In this document: in pieces, positions 48,004-59,936 of the stretch
Layout of the letters: the number at the start of each line of letters is the position of its first letter
How positions within the stretch are numbered: the first letter of the stretch is position 1
Assembly (NCBI GenBank): GCA_027605045.1
Contig: JAQFWX010000019.1
Span: 372,001-436,000, forward strand
Origin: Phallus indusiatus
Taxonomy: Eukaryota > Basidiomycota > Agaricomycetes > Phallales > Phallaceae
Reading direction: 5' to 3'
DNA: 64,000 nucleotides
Translations under genes and position numbers: made by a program
The notes under the pieces: generated by a model
What the model saw: only the letters and a program-made list of their open reading frames with translations
Database searches by the model: none
Told to the model about the DNA's origin: nothing

Positions 48004-51000
48004 GGCGCGCCGGGTCAATCACAACAACAACACGGAGCAGCAGCAACAGCAGCAGAACAGGGAGCGTCGTCGGAGGCGGGGTTTGGGATCCCGTTTCATG
48101 GGGAGGATGGAGCACGACAAATGGTGCAGCACAAGCAGCAGCAGCACCACCACCACCACCACCACCGTCAACAGGGCTCGTCGGAGGACTCGGACTCTCT
48201 CTCGCCTCGCCTGCAGCATCATCATACCAACACCACCAACATCACCTCTTCCAGCATGGACAGCATGGATACGGGAATGGACATGGACATGGACATGGAC
48301 ACGTCTCCTTACGGGGCGACGTCACAGCAGCAGCGGCAGGTGCGCCGTCAGCAGAGCATTGGGAGTGGGCTAGCTTACCCGGACGGGTCGTTTCCTGAGA
48401 GAAGAATGAAGGATGGTGGTGTGTTTCATTTGCCTTCTCACTCTCCTATTTGGGTTTTTGAGCTAATGTCGGAAGTGTAGGTTCTGCTCGAGGTGGAAGA
48501 AGAGGCGGTGAGGAAGAAGGCCCGTATCCTCCTTCTACTGCGACGACCACCCAAGGAGCTTCTCCTTCTCCTGGTGGACCTGAAATAGGAAACGATGATG
48601 ATGACGACGATGACACCGATATGAATAAAAGTACCAACAATAACAACCCCAGACAAAACATTCACGCTACTACCTCCCAAAACTCCTCTTCAAAGTCAGA
48701 GCCCCCACCCCCTCGAGGCGGTGGGGGCCATTCCTTTCTCGGCAGGCGGGACAGAAACAGAAACAATGATATCGAGTATGACAACAGCTCTTCCAGCGCA
48801 GCCTACGCGTCCTCCACTGGCCGCCCGAAGGAGCGGGGCCAGCCATCTGAATCTTTCTCTCGATCTCAATGGTATGGGCCTGGGGGCTTCCAATATGCGG
48901 CAGTTCCACCACCATATGCGTACTCAGGCAGGGATGTTTACGGCTTCTCCCAGGCTGGGTATCCCCAGCAGTATGAGCACCACCAGCAGTATGCAATCAC
49001 CAACAGCAATGAGTATGATAGCTATGACGCCAACAACAGAAGATACCCTCCATCGACGGCGAGTGGCGCGTCAGAATCGTCCACCTCCACTCGGCGCGGT
49101 GCCCCTTCGCAGATCGAACAGTACTATAGGCATCAGGCGAATACCACCACCACCATTGGCGCACCAAGAGGTACCAGCATCGACAGCGGCACTTCAGACC
49201 CTCCCTCTCCAACATCCTCATCACCTCCTTCAGCAGCAGCGCCAGATGACTCCCCTCGCGCGGAACTCACTCGATCGACCCATTACTACGAGCGCACCCC
49301 TTCCACTTCCGCTTACCACAATAGGCCTTTCTCTCGCTCGCGACCTCCATCATCTCGGTCTGGCGTCCCATACGAGCATGTCTCCTCACCACATGACGCC
49401 AGGTTTAGTGGACGGCCCTTTAACAGAATATTTTCCCATGATGCCGCCTCCCGTCGTGGACGGAGTCGGAGCAGGGGGAGCGTCGGCAGGGGCAGGAGCG
49501 GGAGTGGGAGCAGGGGTCGGTTCAGCAGAGAGGATGTCAGCGTCAGCGACAGCGACGACGGCGCAAATGATGATGGTGGATGGGGAGGACGTCCGGTCAC
49601 TGCCCCAGCAGCAGGCCCGTGGGGTTCCTCTGGCGCTGGATATGGCAGCTACGGCGGCGGCGGTTATGCACAATTCCCGTATAACCCGCAATACGCCTAT
49701 ACGGGATATGGCTATGGCAATTGGGGATATCCGCAATACCACCCACACCACCCACCACCCCCATCGTCATCAGCACATTCCTACGCTCACCAACACCAGT
49801 ACGCACCGCCGTATGGACCAAGCGGATCCGGCAGGGTGGACAGCAGCCACGGATTCTCTAGTGGGATGGGAGGACGAGGAAGTGGAAGTGGAATATATGA
49901 CCGAGAATCGTCAATCTCAGAATCTCCCTTTTCTTTCCACCCTCCTGGTCTCGAACGACCCCTCACAGGACCGGGCATTAGCGGTAGCAGCAGCGGAGGC
50001 GGCGGTGGAACAGCACCAGGCACGTCAGCTGGGCGGAAACGCACAGCTCCAGATTCCGAGTTTGACAGCTATGGACGACCAGGTACATCAGGTGGAGGCG
50101 GCATCTTCGCTTTTGGACGACCTGACACGGGGAATGCGTCGTCCTCCCGTCCACAGTCTCGACGGCTCACCGTCATGGAAATATGCAACGATGGTCCAGC
50201 ACCACCAGGAAGCAGCGCAGGTGGTGCAGGCGGACGATTCCTTTCCTTTTCTCGACCGACCACTGCAGACGCACGAGTCCTCCCTCCACCGGGATCTGGG
50301 GTCTCTTTCGCCGCAGCAGGAGTTAACATTGGTCCCACCACCGCCTCATCATCAGCATCGTCATCCCTTAGGCCTGGCTCATCTGGAGGGTCTCCCTTCG
50401 CATTCGCCTATCCAGGAGACAGAGCAGCTCCAATTGAGCGTGGTGCCGGAAGAGGACGAGAAGGCGAACGTAATGCTACACCTCCGACAAGATCAAGAGA
50501 GAATCCTGAGGAATCAGCGGGAACTTCAGGAGCAAATGCAGAGCGTCCAGGCACATCTTCAGAGCGCAACTCGAGACCAGTATCAAGCTCTGTCAAATTC
50601 GATGAACACAATTATAGAGCTAGAGAACGAGGTGGAGAAGCAAATGATGCAGATGTCAGACATGCAGCAACAGCAGCAGCAGGTGGTTCCTCAAAATCAG
50701 AACCAAAGTCCTCATCTCCTTCAGTCTCAAGTTCCACTCCAACAGCATCGCCAGCGCCTGCAGCAACAGCACGAGGCATTTCAGCATTATCCCGATCACC
50801 TCCAGCAGCTCGATCCCCTTCTTCTTTCAGCGCCTCAAAATCACCACTCTCAAAATCCTCCTCAGTCCATTCACCCGCTGACAATGCCGCCAAATTACCA
50901 TCACAACGTTCCCCAAAACAACAAACTCAGTCGCAGTCACCACAACACTCCCACACATCCCCTCTTTCCGTTTCATCGGTCACCGTCGACATCAACAGCA

Positions 51001-51026
51001 ACCTCCGCGACGGGGTCAGAGCTTAG
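45757..51026 (+). CDS. C2H2 zinc-finger transcription factor with long low-complexity tail
   Basis: Nuclear regulator with two adjacent C2H2 fingers. The N-terminus [20 protein letters not shown] is Ser/Asn/Thr-rich. Finger 1 ([19 protein letters not shown]) is split by an intron after RHV (46089-46185). Finger 2 has the short C-x-C form, [20 protein letters not shown], and ends exon 2 at 46288. Exons 46367-46496 and 46560-46859 follow, then a 387-nt intron and His/Gln/Met/Gly-rich sequence from 47247. A 56-nt intron at 47592-47647 (GTATGG to CAG) carries the frame into the long frame ending at 48418. An intron at 48419-48480 leads into the last exon. These borders total 4527 bases, a multiple of three, or about 1508 residues. 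The last exon has [27 protein letters not shown] and [16 protein letters not shown], which fit basidiomycete C2H2 regulators from memory of the family. It is not assigned to a named developmental gene. The 47592 intron is a proposal. Confidence 0.75.
47639..48170 (+). repeat. CAG/CAC/GCA trinucleotide-rich tract inside the zinc-finger gene
   Basis: Dense runs of CAG, AGC, CAA and CAC units. They code for Gln/His in the proposed frame but Ala/Ser or Ser/Thr in the others, and none of these codons is a stop. This accounts for all three forward frames staying open for about 650 bases and for antisense frames rich in Leu, Val and Cys. It is slippage-prone in replication. Confidence 0.85.
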
Positions 51027-54000
51027 CGGCTTTGAATCTCAACGAGATTTGAACGGCACTATCGATCTATCTATGGACTTAGGTCTTTAAATTGTGCGGA
51101 CGCGATTAATCTCCACCAGCGCGCATATGCCGGTTGTGCACTGATTATACCTAATTGTCTTATTTCTTTTCTTATTTTTTTCTCTTTTCGTTCTTTATAT
51201 TTTTACCCCCAACTTGTTTTGCTTTCTTAATATCTCATTTATTGCGTTTCAACACATTGTTCTCTGTTACCAATACCTCTCTACTGGATATAAGTTTATC
51301 TTATTTTTTTTTTCTCATCTCATTTGGATTTTCGGTTTTCTACCCATGTATAAAGTTATCTACTTCACCCCCACACTCAAACCGCTCCTAATACTGGATT
51401 CTGTTTCAAAGTTGTAAGATAACACATTGTAATCGGAATCAATTACCCTTTATTTAGACTTATGATATGGCAAACTTTGTTCAGGTTGTTTGTCTGATAA
51501 CTCAATGGGACTGGTGCAAAGAAACGTTCGTGCGCAGAATCATCAGCGATTCGGCAAACTCCATGCACCCTTGCGGACTTTCAGGAAAAATGAAGCTTTA
51601 AAAAGTCCATTACGGGGTGCGCAAGCCAAGTTTCTTGTCAAATGAGGATAAATCATTCCCACGCCGTCTTCAAACTTCCAATGAAAAGTGAGAGTTCATA
51701 AAACCAATGTCCTTCAACAGGCAAACCGAGCCTGGATCGATCTATCAAAACAACCAGTGACATACAGTTTTGTTTCCCCCCATCTATCTAGATCAATAAG
51801 GGTTTAGTTTCCTTTAGTAACAAATCGCCGACGATGAATGCTTCGCGGGCTTCGAAATAAGAGATTTTAAACCAGTTGTCGGGGCTCGGATATCTTCAGA
51901 TCAGAGCGTCTTTCTTGCAAAAAAGATTTATTGTATGCTTTTTTGGATAGCGGATGTTTATCTTTCATGTCTTGTTTACAGTTAGAAGTTAGTGTGAAGA
52001 AGTGGGAAAAAATACCCCCAAGTTAATTGAAAGTCAGAGGGTAAATATACTTCCTGGTACTAGTAGGCAAGCAGATATTTATAAAATTAGCGGATTCGGA
52101 GGCATGAGCTCAAGTTGGAAGTCAGCCTAAGCATTCGTCAAGTCTAGCATAAGCACTGACATTTTTTTTAAAACATTTTTAAACCTCGTTTATTCTTGTT
52201 ATGACAATCGCCGAACCGAAAAATTAGAGTAGTAGCCGGGTGTGCCTGACTCCTTATCGGCAGGCTCGATCCGACAGCTCCATTAATGATTTTCCTTCAG
52301 TTGAACCAAGAGTAAGTTTTGACGTCTCGAGACATGAATCCCCTTGTATTATAGGGCTGAGGAGGCTTCCCTTTGGGATCGCTGGTATCGAAAAGCCTTG
52401 ACCTACCGCTCTCTCTTCTGTCAAGTGCAAAAAATCCCCGTTTAGTCCGGAATTTTGTTTTTTTTTTGCAGCCAAAAAAAAATCGATTCTTTTGATATAA
52501 TGGTTTTATTTTTCAAATAAAATAATATCATAAAGAAAGTTGATTCCAACCTTCCGGTGAGATTTCATGTCCACGCCGGGAAAACCTCTTGTAAACTCAA
52601 ACAAGCAGGTGTTATATTTTTGCCATCAAGAATCAAGAATCTACTAGGTGTGGCTACTATTATCATGTTATTCGTCAACAATGTCGGGTACGAAGCAGAC
52701 TTACAAGCCACTCTGAATCAAGATTTACACATGTGCTTTTAAATCCATCCACGTATGATCAAATGACTGTCATTTTGACGTAAGTGCTTGATGCATGAGA
52801 GTGGGTGAACATTCAGGATAGGTTGGAAGCGCACTCACGACAACAAAGTTCGCTAATTGGATAATTGAAGTTATTATACGAGGCTGTGTGCCTTTCAGGG
52901 TGTGAATCTCAACTGCGAGGTGTCACGGGCTTGTCCTTCCTTCATCAAATATAACCGGTCAAAAAAGACATGTAGATGCGTCAACCAGAAGCACAATTTG
53001 GTTATTATCCATTATGGGAAGGCATTAGCGGCACTCAGTCCTAATTGACCTTAATCGTGAGCCCACAATTTCATCACAGAAGAATTTAAACACCTAGGTC
53101 TTAAATTTTTCAGTAGTAGTACGAGGCTCTTCAAAAGTCAAATTGAGATGTCTTCGAGTTAAGAGGTTAATTTTGCCAATGAGAGGCAAGCATCTTCCAG
53201 AAGGCGAAGTAATTGAACGCTGTCAGCTGCATTAAGCTTAGTCAAAAGCAACATGCTGCTGATGAATCGATGACTGTTGATGTTTTCAAGTCGTAGAATG
53301 ATAACCATGTGACAGGTCGGGGAAAACCCGTATGATAGAAGGCATACGCATAATGGAAATGTAAGCCATGACAATAGCACATTCTGAGCCATGTGTACGG
53401 CGCTGCGTCGATGTAGCCATCTGAGATACCTTGTCAATGTGCTAATTGGGACGGTTCTTCCCGAATAGTCGCAATGACACCCAAATTTCAAAGATTTAGC
53501 GTTTGCGGTATTGCAACAGGAGAGGTAACAAGTGGACATTGACTCCGACCAGTCAACTTTCCTGGAAGTTGTCTCGAGTTCATATATCCAAACACGTGAA
53601 TGTCTCTGGAAAAGAAAATAGAAAAAATGATGTCAATCAACACGCCGGCAAAGCGAATTTGGAATTCGTATAGGTATCTCACAACAGGAATTTGAGGATT
53701 GTACCGTCACTATTCGTCATGATGACCTTTTAACTATCAGCCACTTCGGTATTTTTATTTCGCGTACCAAATGCAAATTGTCAATGATGCCAATGTAAAC
53801 CTTGAAGGTACGCGTTTCTTCGGGATTTGTCAATGATACAAAGGCCGACAAACGCGAAAGGAGGTGTTATTTTCAGTTTAGTGAAATGATAAAAATCAGA
53901 TTGTGAAATGATCTCGGTACTAGTCGGTGCGAGAATCGGAGGCGGCGGCGGGTCGTACGTATAACGTGACTGTGACATTGATGGCTCTCTCGACAGGTGC

Positions 54001-54067
54001 AAGATATCCAGGTAATTACATATATGAAGTCGCGATGGTCCGGCGTCTAAATTTATAATTTACGTAA
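51027..54067. other. 3-kb intergenic region up to the Helitron 5' end
   Basis: The first part (51027-51420) is T-rich and likely holds the 3' end of the zinc-finger transcript. No further gene is supported. The longest frame is 126 codons on the minus strand at 53159-53539; it has no recognisable domain. Its hydrophobic composition could reflect a decayed coding fragment, but this is not shown. Confidence 0.45.
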
Positions 54068-54443
54068 TCCCTTACATAATAAAAAAGAGCTGCGCGCGCG
54101 AGGTCCAGGTAGTGAACAAATTGCAACAATTGTGGCCCGGTTTCCACTAAACTCAAGAGTTTTTTATATAAAAAAAAAATTGTATTATAAAAAATGTATG
54201 AATAAAATATTGCAACCTTTTTTTCCCAGAAGAAAAAGGGAAAATTTTTGATTTTTGATTTCAGGCTCAAAAAGCTAATTGTGGACATAAGCTGTGGGTG
54301 CCTTCTTCGTGGTAACTTCCTCGGGGGGGTCCAAAACCCACTCTTTTAGGGGTACCTACCACCACTGTGGGGGAAGTGGAACGGCCCCCACCTCGGAACA
54401 AGTTCTAAACTCAAACACTTTTGGGATTTATTATTATTCTACA

Positions 54444-57400
54444 ATGTGAGTTGTTGGATATATTATCAAAATAAATAAAAATTAATTAAATTAATTTTTT
54501 TAGGCAACCCACAACTCCGGAAAGGGATAGAATAATTGAACGGCAGAGGGAAAGAGAGGAGCGTCAAATGACTTCTCCTACTCAAAGAAGAGAGAGAAGA
54601 CAAATTTTAATCAGGCAAAATCCTATTGCAGGGCCAATTCCTTTTGAATTACCAGGTGTTCCTGTAAACCCTGGCCCTGCTCTGGGTGAGGATCCTTTTC
54701 ACCCTACACCAAGGGAGCAACTTCGTCAAATATATGAACAGTTGGATGCTATTCAGCCACAACTACAGAGGAATGTTAGAAGGGATGTTGGAAGGAATAA
54801 TGGATTTATTCCAAATGAAAACTTAGGTGTTGCTGGTGTTGTCAATCTACGGGCTCAGGCAGATCAGATCCAACTGCATCCCAGGCGAGATGGCCAAAGA
54901 AATAATGGTGTGGTTCCGGAAGAAAATTTAGGTGTTGCTGGTGTCGCCAATCTACGTGCACAGGTGGAGCAGATCGAATTGCAGCCTGCACGTGGCCGGG
55001 GTAGGGGTAGAGGTAGAGGTAGGGGTAATGGTAATGGTAGAGGCAGAGGTCAGGGTAATGGTAGAGGCAGGGGTCAGGGTTTGGATAACAGGGCAGGCTT
55101 ACCTCGAATTCAAGCAGCACAGTTAAATAATCCACTGCCACAAGCTGATCAGCCTATGGTAGATGCTCCCCTGATCCAGATGTGGATATCCAAGATATTC
55201 AAGATACTGAAGATGATGAAAATGATGAAGATGATGAAAATGCTCTGGATGCAATAGGACCAGATATTTTCGGAGAAGATCTTCCTGTCGATCCCGGACC
55301 GCTATTGCTGTTTGCCAGACAGCCTGTTATTGAAGAAGAAGTCCAAGTGAACAATCTGGGACCAATGACAGTAGTATGTCAACATTGTCGAGCGCTGCAT
55401 TGGTCTGCAGAGTGTCTGACCACTTCTTCCATTCTTAATCCAAAATTTGGAATGTGCTGTCTCCAAGGAAAAATCGAACTACCTGACTTACAGCCACCAC
55501 CCGAGTTACTGAGGCGTCTGTTTCATGAGCAAACAGATGAGGCAAAAGAGTTTCGAGAAAATATTCGTCAGTATAATTTTGCCCTGGCTTTCACATCTCT
55601 TGGAGCAGACTTCGATCAACAAATATTGGCAAATCGTGGGCCATACGTTCTCAAGCTATTAGGAGGGCTGTATCATCGACATGGGAGTTTGGCACCTGAT
55701 GAAAATAATGTTGATGATCATGGTCAACCAAGAGCAAGTTATGCACAGCTATATATTTTCGATCCCGCAACCGCACTGCAACATCGTCAGAATAATAATC
55801 AGAATCGACTCAATATTAACACTCTCTCCGATCTTCAAGAGATGATGTTGGTGCATAATCCATTCGTTCCAATATATCAGCAAGCTTACGAACGTTTACG
55901 TGCGACTGGTAACCAAGTGCTGGAAGCCCGTTTAACATACCGAGTCTTTCAGGATCCTCGAAGATACAATCTCCCCGCACCCGGGCTACAGGAGATTGCC
56001 GCCGTCTTACCTGGTGATGGTGTTGCGGCTGCAAACCGTGATATCGTTTTACAACTACAGCGTCCACCAGATGCAGCTCATAGGTTCCAACGTATTACTG
56101 AGGGTCATGCTCTCTATGCACCCTTACAATATGTTCTATTCTTTCCTCTTGGTGAGCCTGGATGGCACTATAGGATTCCTTATGCCAATCAACCAGATTT
56201 CTTACGTGGCAATCCTTTTGAAAATCGGGCCATTCCTGGCGCTAATCCTAATAATCGTTCGCAACGTTGGGTTACGATGGCAAAGTATTACTGCTACCGT
56301 ATAATGGAACGTCTGAATGAGCCAGATACTCTACTTCGAGGAGGAAAGCTTCTTCAGCAATACATTGTTGATGCATGGGCAGCATCAGAACAAAGTCGGC
56401 TACGTTGGATTGAACATAATCAGACCAAGCTACGTGCCGAGTTATATCAGCAAGCAATCGACGCATTTACACGAGAAGACGTGGATGCCGATGAGATCGG
56501 TCAAAAAGTTATCCTCCCTGCAACATTTACAGGAAGTGCTCGCAATATGCTTGAATCGTGTCAGAATTCTCTGGCAATTTCACGCAAGCTTGGAAATCCT
56601 ATGATATTTCTGACTATGACGGCCAATCCTCAATGGCCAGAAATTCAGAATGCATTACTGGAAGGTCAATCAATTCACGATCGACCTGACTTGGTCACGC
56701 GTGTTTTTGAGTTGAAAAAGAAAGCTCTGTTGAAAAGACTCAAAAAGGATGGGTAAGAATTTAGATCCAATAAAAAAACTTTGTGCAACTGACTAAACAA
56801 ATAATTTAGATATATTGGAGAAGTTACTGCATATGTGTATACCATTGAATTCCAGAAGCGTGGCTTACCGCACATGCATCTTCTGATATGGGTGGAGCAG
56901 AATGCGCGCCTTCTCACTCCTGCAGATGTGGACTCGCTTATTTCAGCTCAGCTACCCGATCCTGCTACACATCCAAGACTATTTGAGCTGGTCACCACAC
57001 TCATGATACATGGTCCATGTGGACGGGATCATCCTAATGCACCCTGCATGGTTAACGGGAAATGCAGTAAAAAATTTCCCAAGGATTTTGCCGAAGTGAC
57101 CACACTTAACAATGATGGTTATCCAACATATGCCCGTCCAAATAACGGCCGGACATTTATCAAAAATGGTATTACCTTTGATAATCGCCATGTGGTTCCT
57201 TTCTGCCCTGTTTTTCTGCTTGAGTTTGCATGTCATATCAATGTGGAAATGACAGCCTCAATCAGAGCGATAAAATATATTCATAAATATATTAACAAGG
57301 GTCATGATAGGACCACTTTGGAGGTACAACCAGGTCAACAGGGAAATCAAGCGAACGAGGAACTTCGACGCAATGAGGTTAAACGCTACTTGGATTGTCG

Positions 57401-59621
57401 ATATGTCAGTTCGCACGAGGCTATCTGGCGACTCAACGAGTTTGAGTTACATCGACAGGTGCCAACTGTCATTGCACTTCCTGTTCATGATGAAAATCAG
57501 CAAATGGTGGTTTTCAATCCAGATATTCCTCGAGAGCTCTTACTTGATCGAATCGAAAACCACAGGACCAAGCTTACTGCTTATTTCAAAGCTAATGAAG
57601 ACTATGCATGGGCCAGAGAGTTGCATTATATCGAGTTCCCTGAACGCTTCGTCTGGAACAAGACAAATAATTCCTGGAAACCCCGTCAAAGGTGCCGCGC
57701 AATCGGTCGTATTCATTTTGCAAGTCCTTATTCAGGTGAACGATTTCATATTCGTACCCTTCTCACGGTTGTACGTGGAGCACGATCATTTGCGGAACTT
57801 CGTACTTTTGAAGGTATTGAATATCCGACTGCCAAGGAAGCCTGTTTGGCAAGAGGTCTCTTGGAGGATGATAATGAATGGATACTTTGCCTACAAGAGG
57901 CTGCTGCAATTCAATCTGGTCATCAACTTCGAGGCCTGTATGTATCCATTCTTACCCATTCAATTCCTTCCGATGCACAGAATCTCTGGATGATGTTCAG
58001 AGATCACCTATGTGATGATCTCTTGCGTGTCATACAGCGAGATTATGATAAGCCAGATCCCACACAGGAGGAGATCTATGACTTTGGCTTATACAAAATT
58101 GATATTATCCTCCATAAAATGGGTCGATCTTTATCAGATTTTAGTCTTCCTGCTGTGATCGGTGATTGGGAGAATAACGCTGGAAATAGGCTTATCACCG
58201 AGCAGCTAAACTATAATATTGCCGATGAACAAATTCATGCAGAAGAGATGTACGGTCAACTCAACGCAGGTCAACGGGCTGCTCATGATGCAATCCTTGA
58301 CTCTGTTCGCAATAACCAGGGTCGGCTCTTCTTTCTTCATGGACCAGGTGGTACTGGAAAGTCATATACTTGGAATGCGATTGCACACTCATGCAGAGCA
58401 GAAGGAATGATTGTACTATGTGTGGCATCATCAGGCATTGCTGCACTTTTGCTCAAAGGTGGTCGTACATCTCACAGCACATTCAAGATTCCCCTTGACA
58501 TTCTTCCGAATTCGACATGCGGTATCGGCCGAAACACTCTTCGTGCGGAACTAATGGCTCAAGTTCGATTAATCATATGGGATGAAATGTCCATGCAGCA
58601 CCGTCACACATGCGAGGCTGTCGATCGTACACTACGGGATATTCGAAATGAACCTGATCGTTTATTTGGAGGTATCACTGTGGCATGGGGTGGAGATTTT
58701 CAGCAAATTCTGCCGGTTGTTCCCAAAGGTTCCAAGGAAGAGATTATCAATGCCTCTATCCAACGGTCCCCACTCTGGCAGAATGTTCATATATTGCATT
58801 TGGTGGAGAATATGCGTATTGATCATGCTGATCCTCAGAGTGTGGAGTTTGCTCAATGGCTTCATGGCATAGGACAGGGTATCGATCTTCCACTGGATCA
58901 TTCCTTTGATATTCCCGAAAACATGCGCTGCGAACCATCTGTACAAGGACTCATTCAAGCTACCTATCCCCAGGTTGATTCCTACCACAATGACAACTAT
59001 TTCCTCGAACGTGCAATTCTTTGTCCAAGAAACTCCGAAGTCAATGAATTTAATGAGTTAATTCTCAATCAATTTCCTGGAGAAATAGATGTTTGCCATG
59101 GTGTGGATTCAATTAGGAGAGAGGTCGAAGATGATTTATTCCCAGTTGAATACTTGAATTCACTGGATGTTCCTGGATTACCACCAGCAAAGCTCAAACT
59201 GAAGCTCAATATGCCTCTTATCATCCTTCGCAACATCAATCCTGAAGCAGGACTTTGTAATGGAACCCGTGTTCGCCTCATCCAGAAACGTCGCAGAGTC
59301 CTTCATGTTCGAATTCTCACAGGTCCAGCAAAAGGATCCACAGCCTTTATTCCACGAATCAAACTCACTTCCACCGATCTTCCCTTTGAACTTATGAGGC
59401 TGCAATACCCCCTCCGGCCTGCATTCGCAATGACTATCAACAAAGCACAAGGGCAGTCATTAGGATATGTTGGAATAGATTTACGTGCTCAAATTTTTTC
59501 TCATGGACAACTTTATGTTGCTGTCTCCAGAGGTACTAATATGGGGCAGATAAAAGTACTTTTACCTCCAAATTCTAATGGAAAAACAGTAAATATTGTA
59601 TATAAAGATGTACTACTTTGA
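54444..59621 (+). CDS. Helitron Rep/PIF1-type helicase (RepHel), one apparent frameshift
   Basis: Replication initiator and helicase of the element. The start codon itself appears split: AT at 54444-54445, an intron from 54446 (GTGAGT) to 54503 (TTTAG), then G at 54504, giving MQPTTPERDRIIERQRERE. The N-terminal part is Arg/Gly-rich with two copies of an ENLGVAGVxNLRAQ unit and an RG tract, then an acidic tract (EDDENDEDDEN). Between these the frame changes at a CCCC run (55168-55171). The Helitron_like_N domain contains FLTMTANPQWPEI. After the intron 56753-56809 come the HUH motif GLPHMHLLIW and the two-tyrosine motif YIHKYINKGHD (57270-57310). The PIF1 helicase follows: GPGGTGKSYT (58340), IIWDEMSM, GGDFQQILPVV, INKAQGQSLGY and LYVAVSRGTN. 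The exons total 5063 bases, one short of a multiple of three, which agrees with a single lost base. About 1690 residues. Confidence 0.88.
54446..54503 (+). other. Proposed intron splitting the Helitron start codon
   Basis: The sequence ACAAT/GTGAGT opens and TTTTTTTAG/GCAACCC closes a 58-nt AT-rich intron. Unspliced, the ATG would be followed directly by TGA. Spliced, AT and G join to a start codon in frame with the Rep-helicase. The next in-frame ATG is at 54568 and would give a slightly shorter protein. Confidence 0.6.
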
Positions 59622-59712
59622 TACATATATGTATTAGACTACTATTTTCTTATACCATCTTTCTTATTTTTGTATCTCAAAATTAACTTGCTCGGATCAA
59701 GCCTGAACACGG

Positions 59713-59742
59713 GCGCAGCTTGCTGCGCTTATTCTCTGCTAG
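59713..59742 (+). other. Helitron 3' terminal hairpin and CTAG end
   Basis: GCGCAG and CTGCGC form a six-pair stem with a CTTG loop, extendable by one C-G pair. It is followed by ten bases and CTAG; the next base is T. This is the rolling-circle termination signal of Helitrons. Confidence 0.88.
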
Positions 59743-59936
59743 TCGTAACAGATATAAAAGATTTTAGTCAGAAGGGTCCGTTTTTGGGCTAGATGTTCCG
59801 TTTCCAAATCTGAAATGATCTTGGCTAGTTGAGGCACCAGGTGATAGATATTATGATGAACCAGATCTCAATCAGAAATCGAAGTTTGTGACCCATCATG
59901 TTGATTGCTGTCAACAAGGCAAGAAAGCACTATTAT

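Larger units (their letters stand above)
54068..59742 (+). mobile_element. Autonomous Helitron (rolling-circle transposon), 5675 bp
   Basis: The 5' end begins TCCCTTACATAATAAAAAAG directly after an A (54067), which resembles the TC-plus-AT-rich start of many Helitrons. The 3' end is CTAG (59739-59742, the CTRR rule) followed by T. A GC-rich hairpin (GCGCAG/CTGCGC, 59713-59728) sits about 10 bases before it. Insertion between A and T, no target duplication and no terminal inverted repeats all fit Helitron rules. The element carries one long gene on the same strand for a Rep-helicase. It lies between the zinc-finger gene and a decaying terpene cyclase-like gene, about 195 bases from the latter. 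The 3' border is firmer than the 5' border, which rests on the TC context and resemblance only. Confidence 0.85.

Noticed and set aside
47718..48398. Additional forward frame (226 codons) and antisense frames rich in Leu/Val/Cys in the same region
   Set aside because: They arise from CAG/CAC/GCA repeats, which lack stops in every frame and code for simple sequence on both strands.
48721..51090. 789-codon frame as the main coding sequence of the last zinc-finger exon
   Set aside because: It does not follow the splice phase from the 48419-48480 intron, while the other frame does and contains the family-like [12 protein letters not shown] block. Kept as a finding, not annotated as a gene.
53159..53539. 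126-codon minus-strand frame between the zinc-finger gene and the Helitron
   Set aside because: No domain, no family resemblance and overlapping chance frames; at most a decayed fragment.
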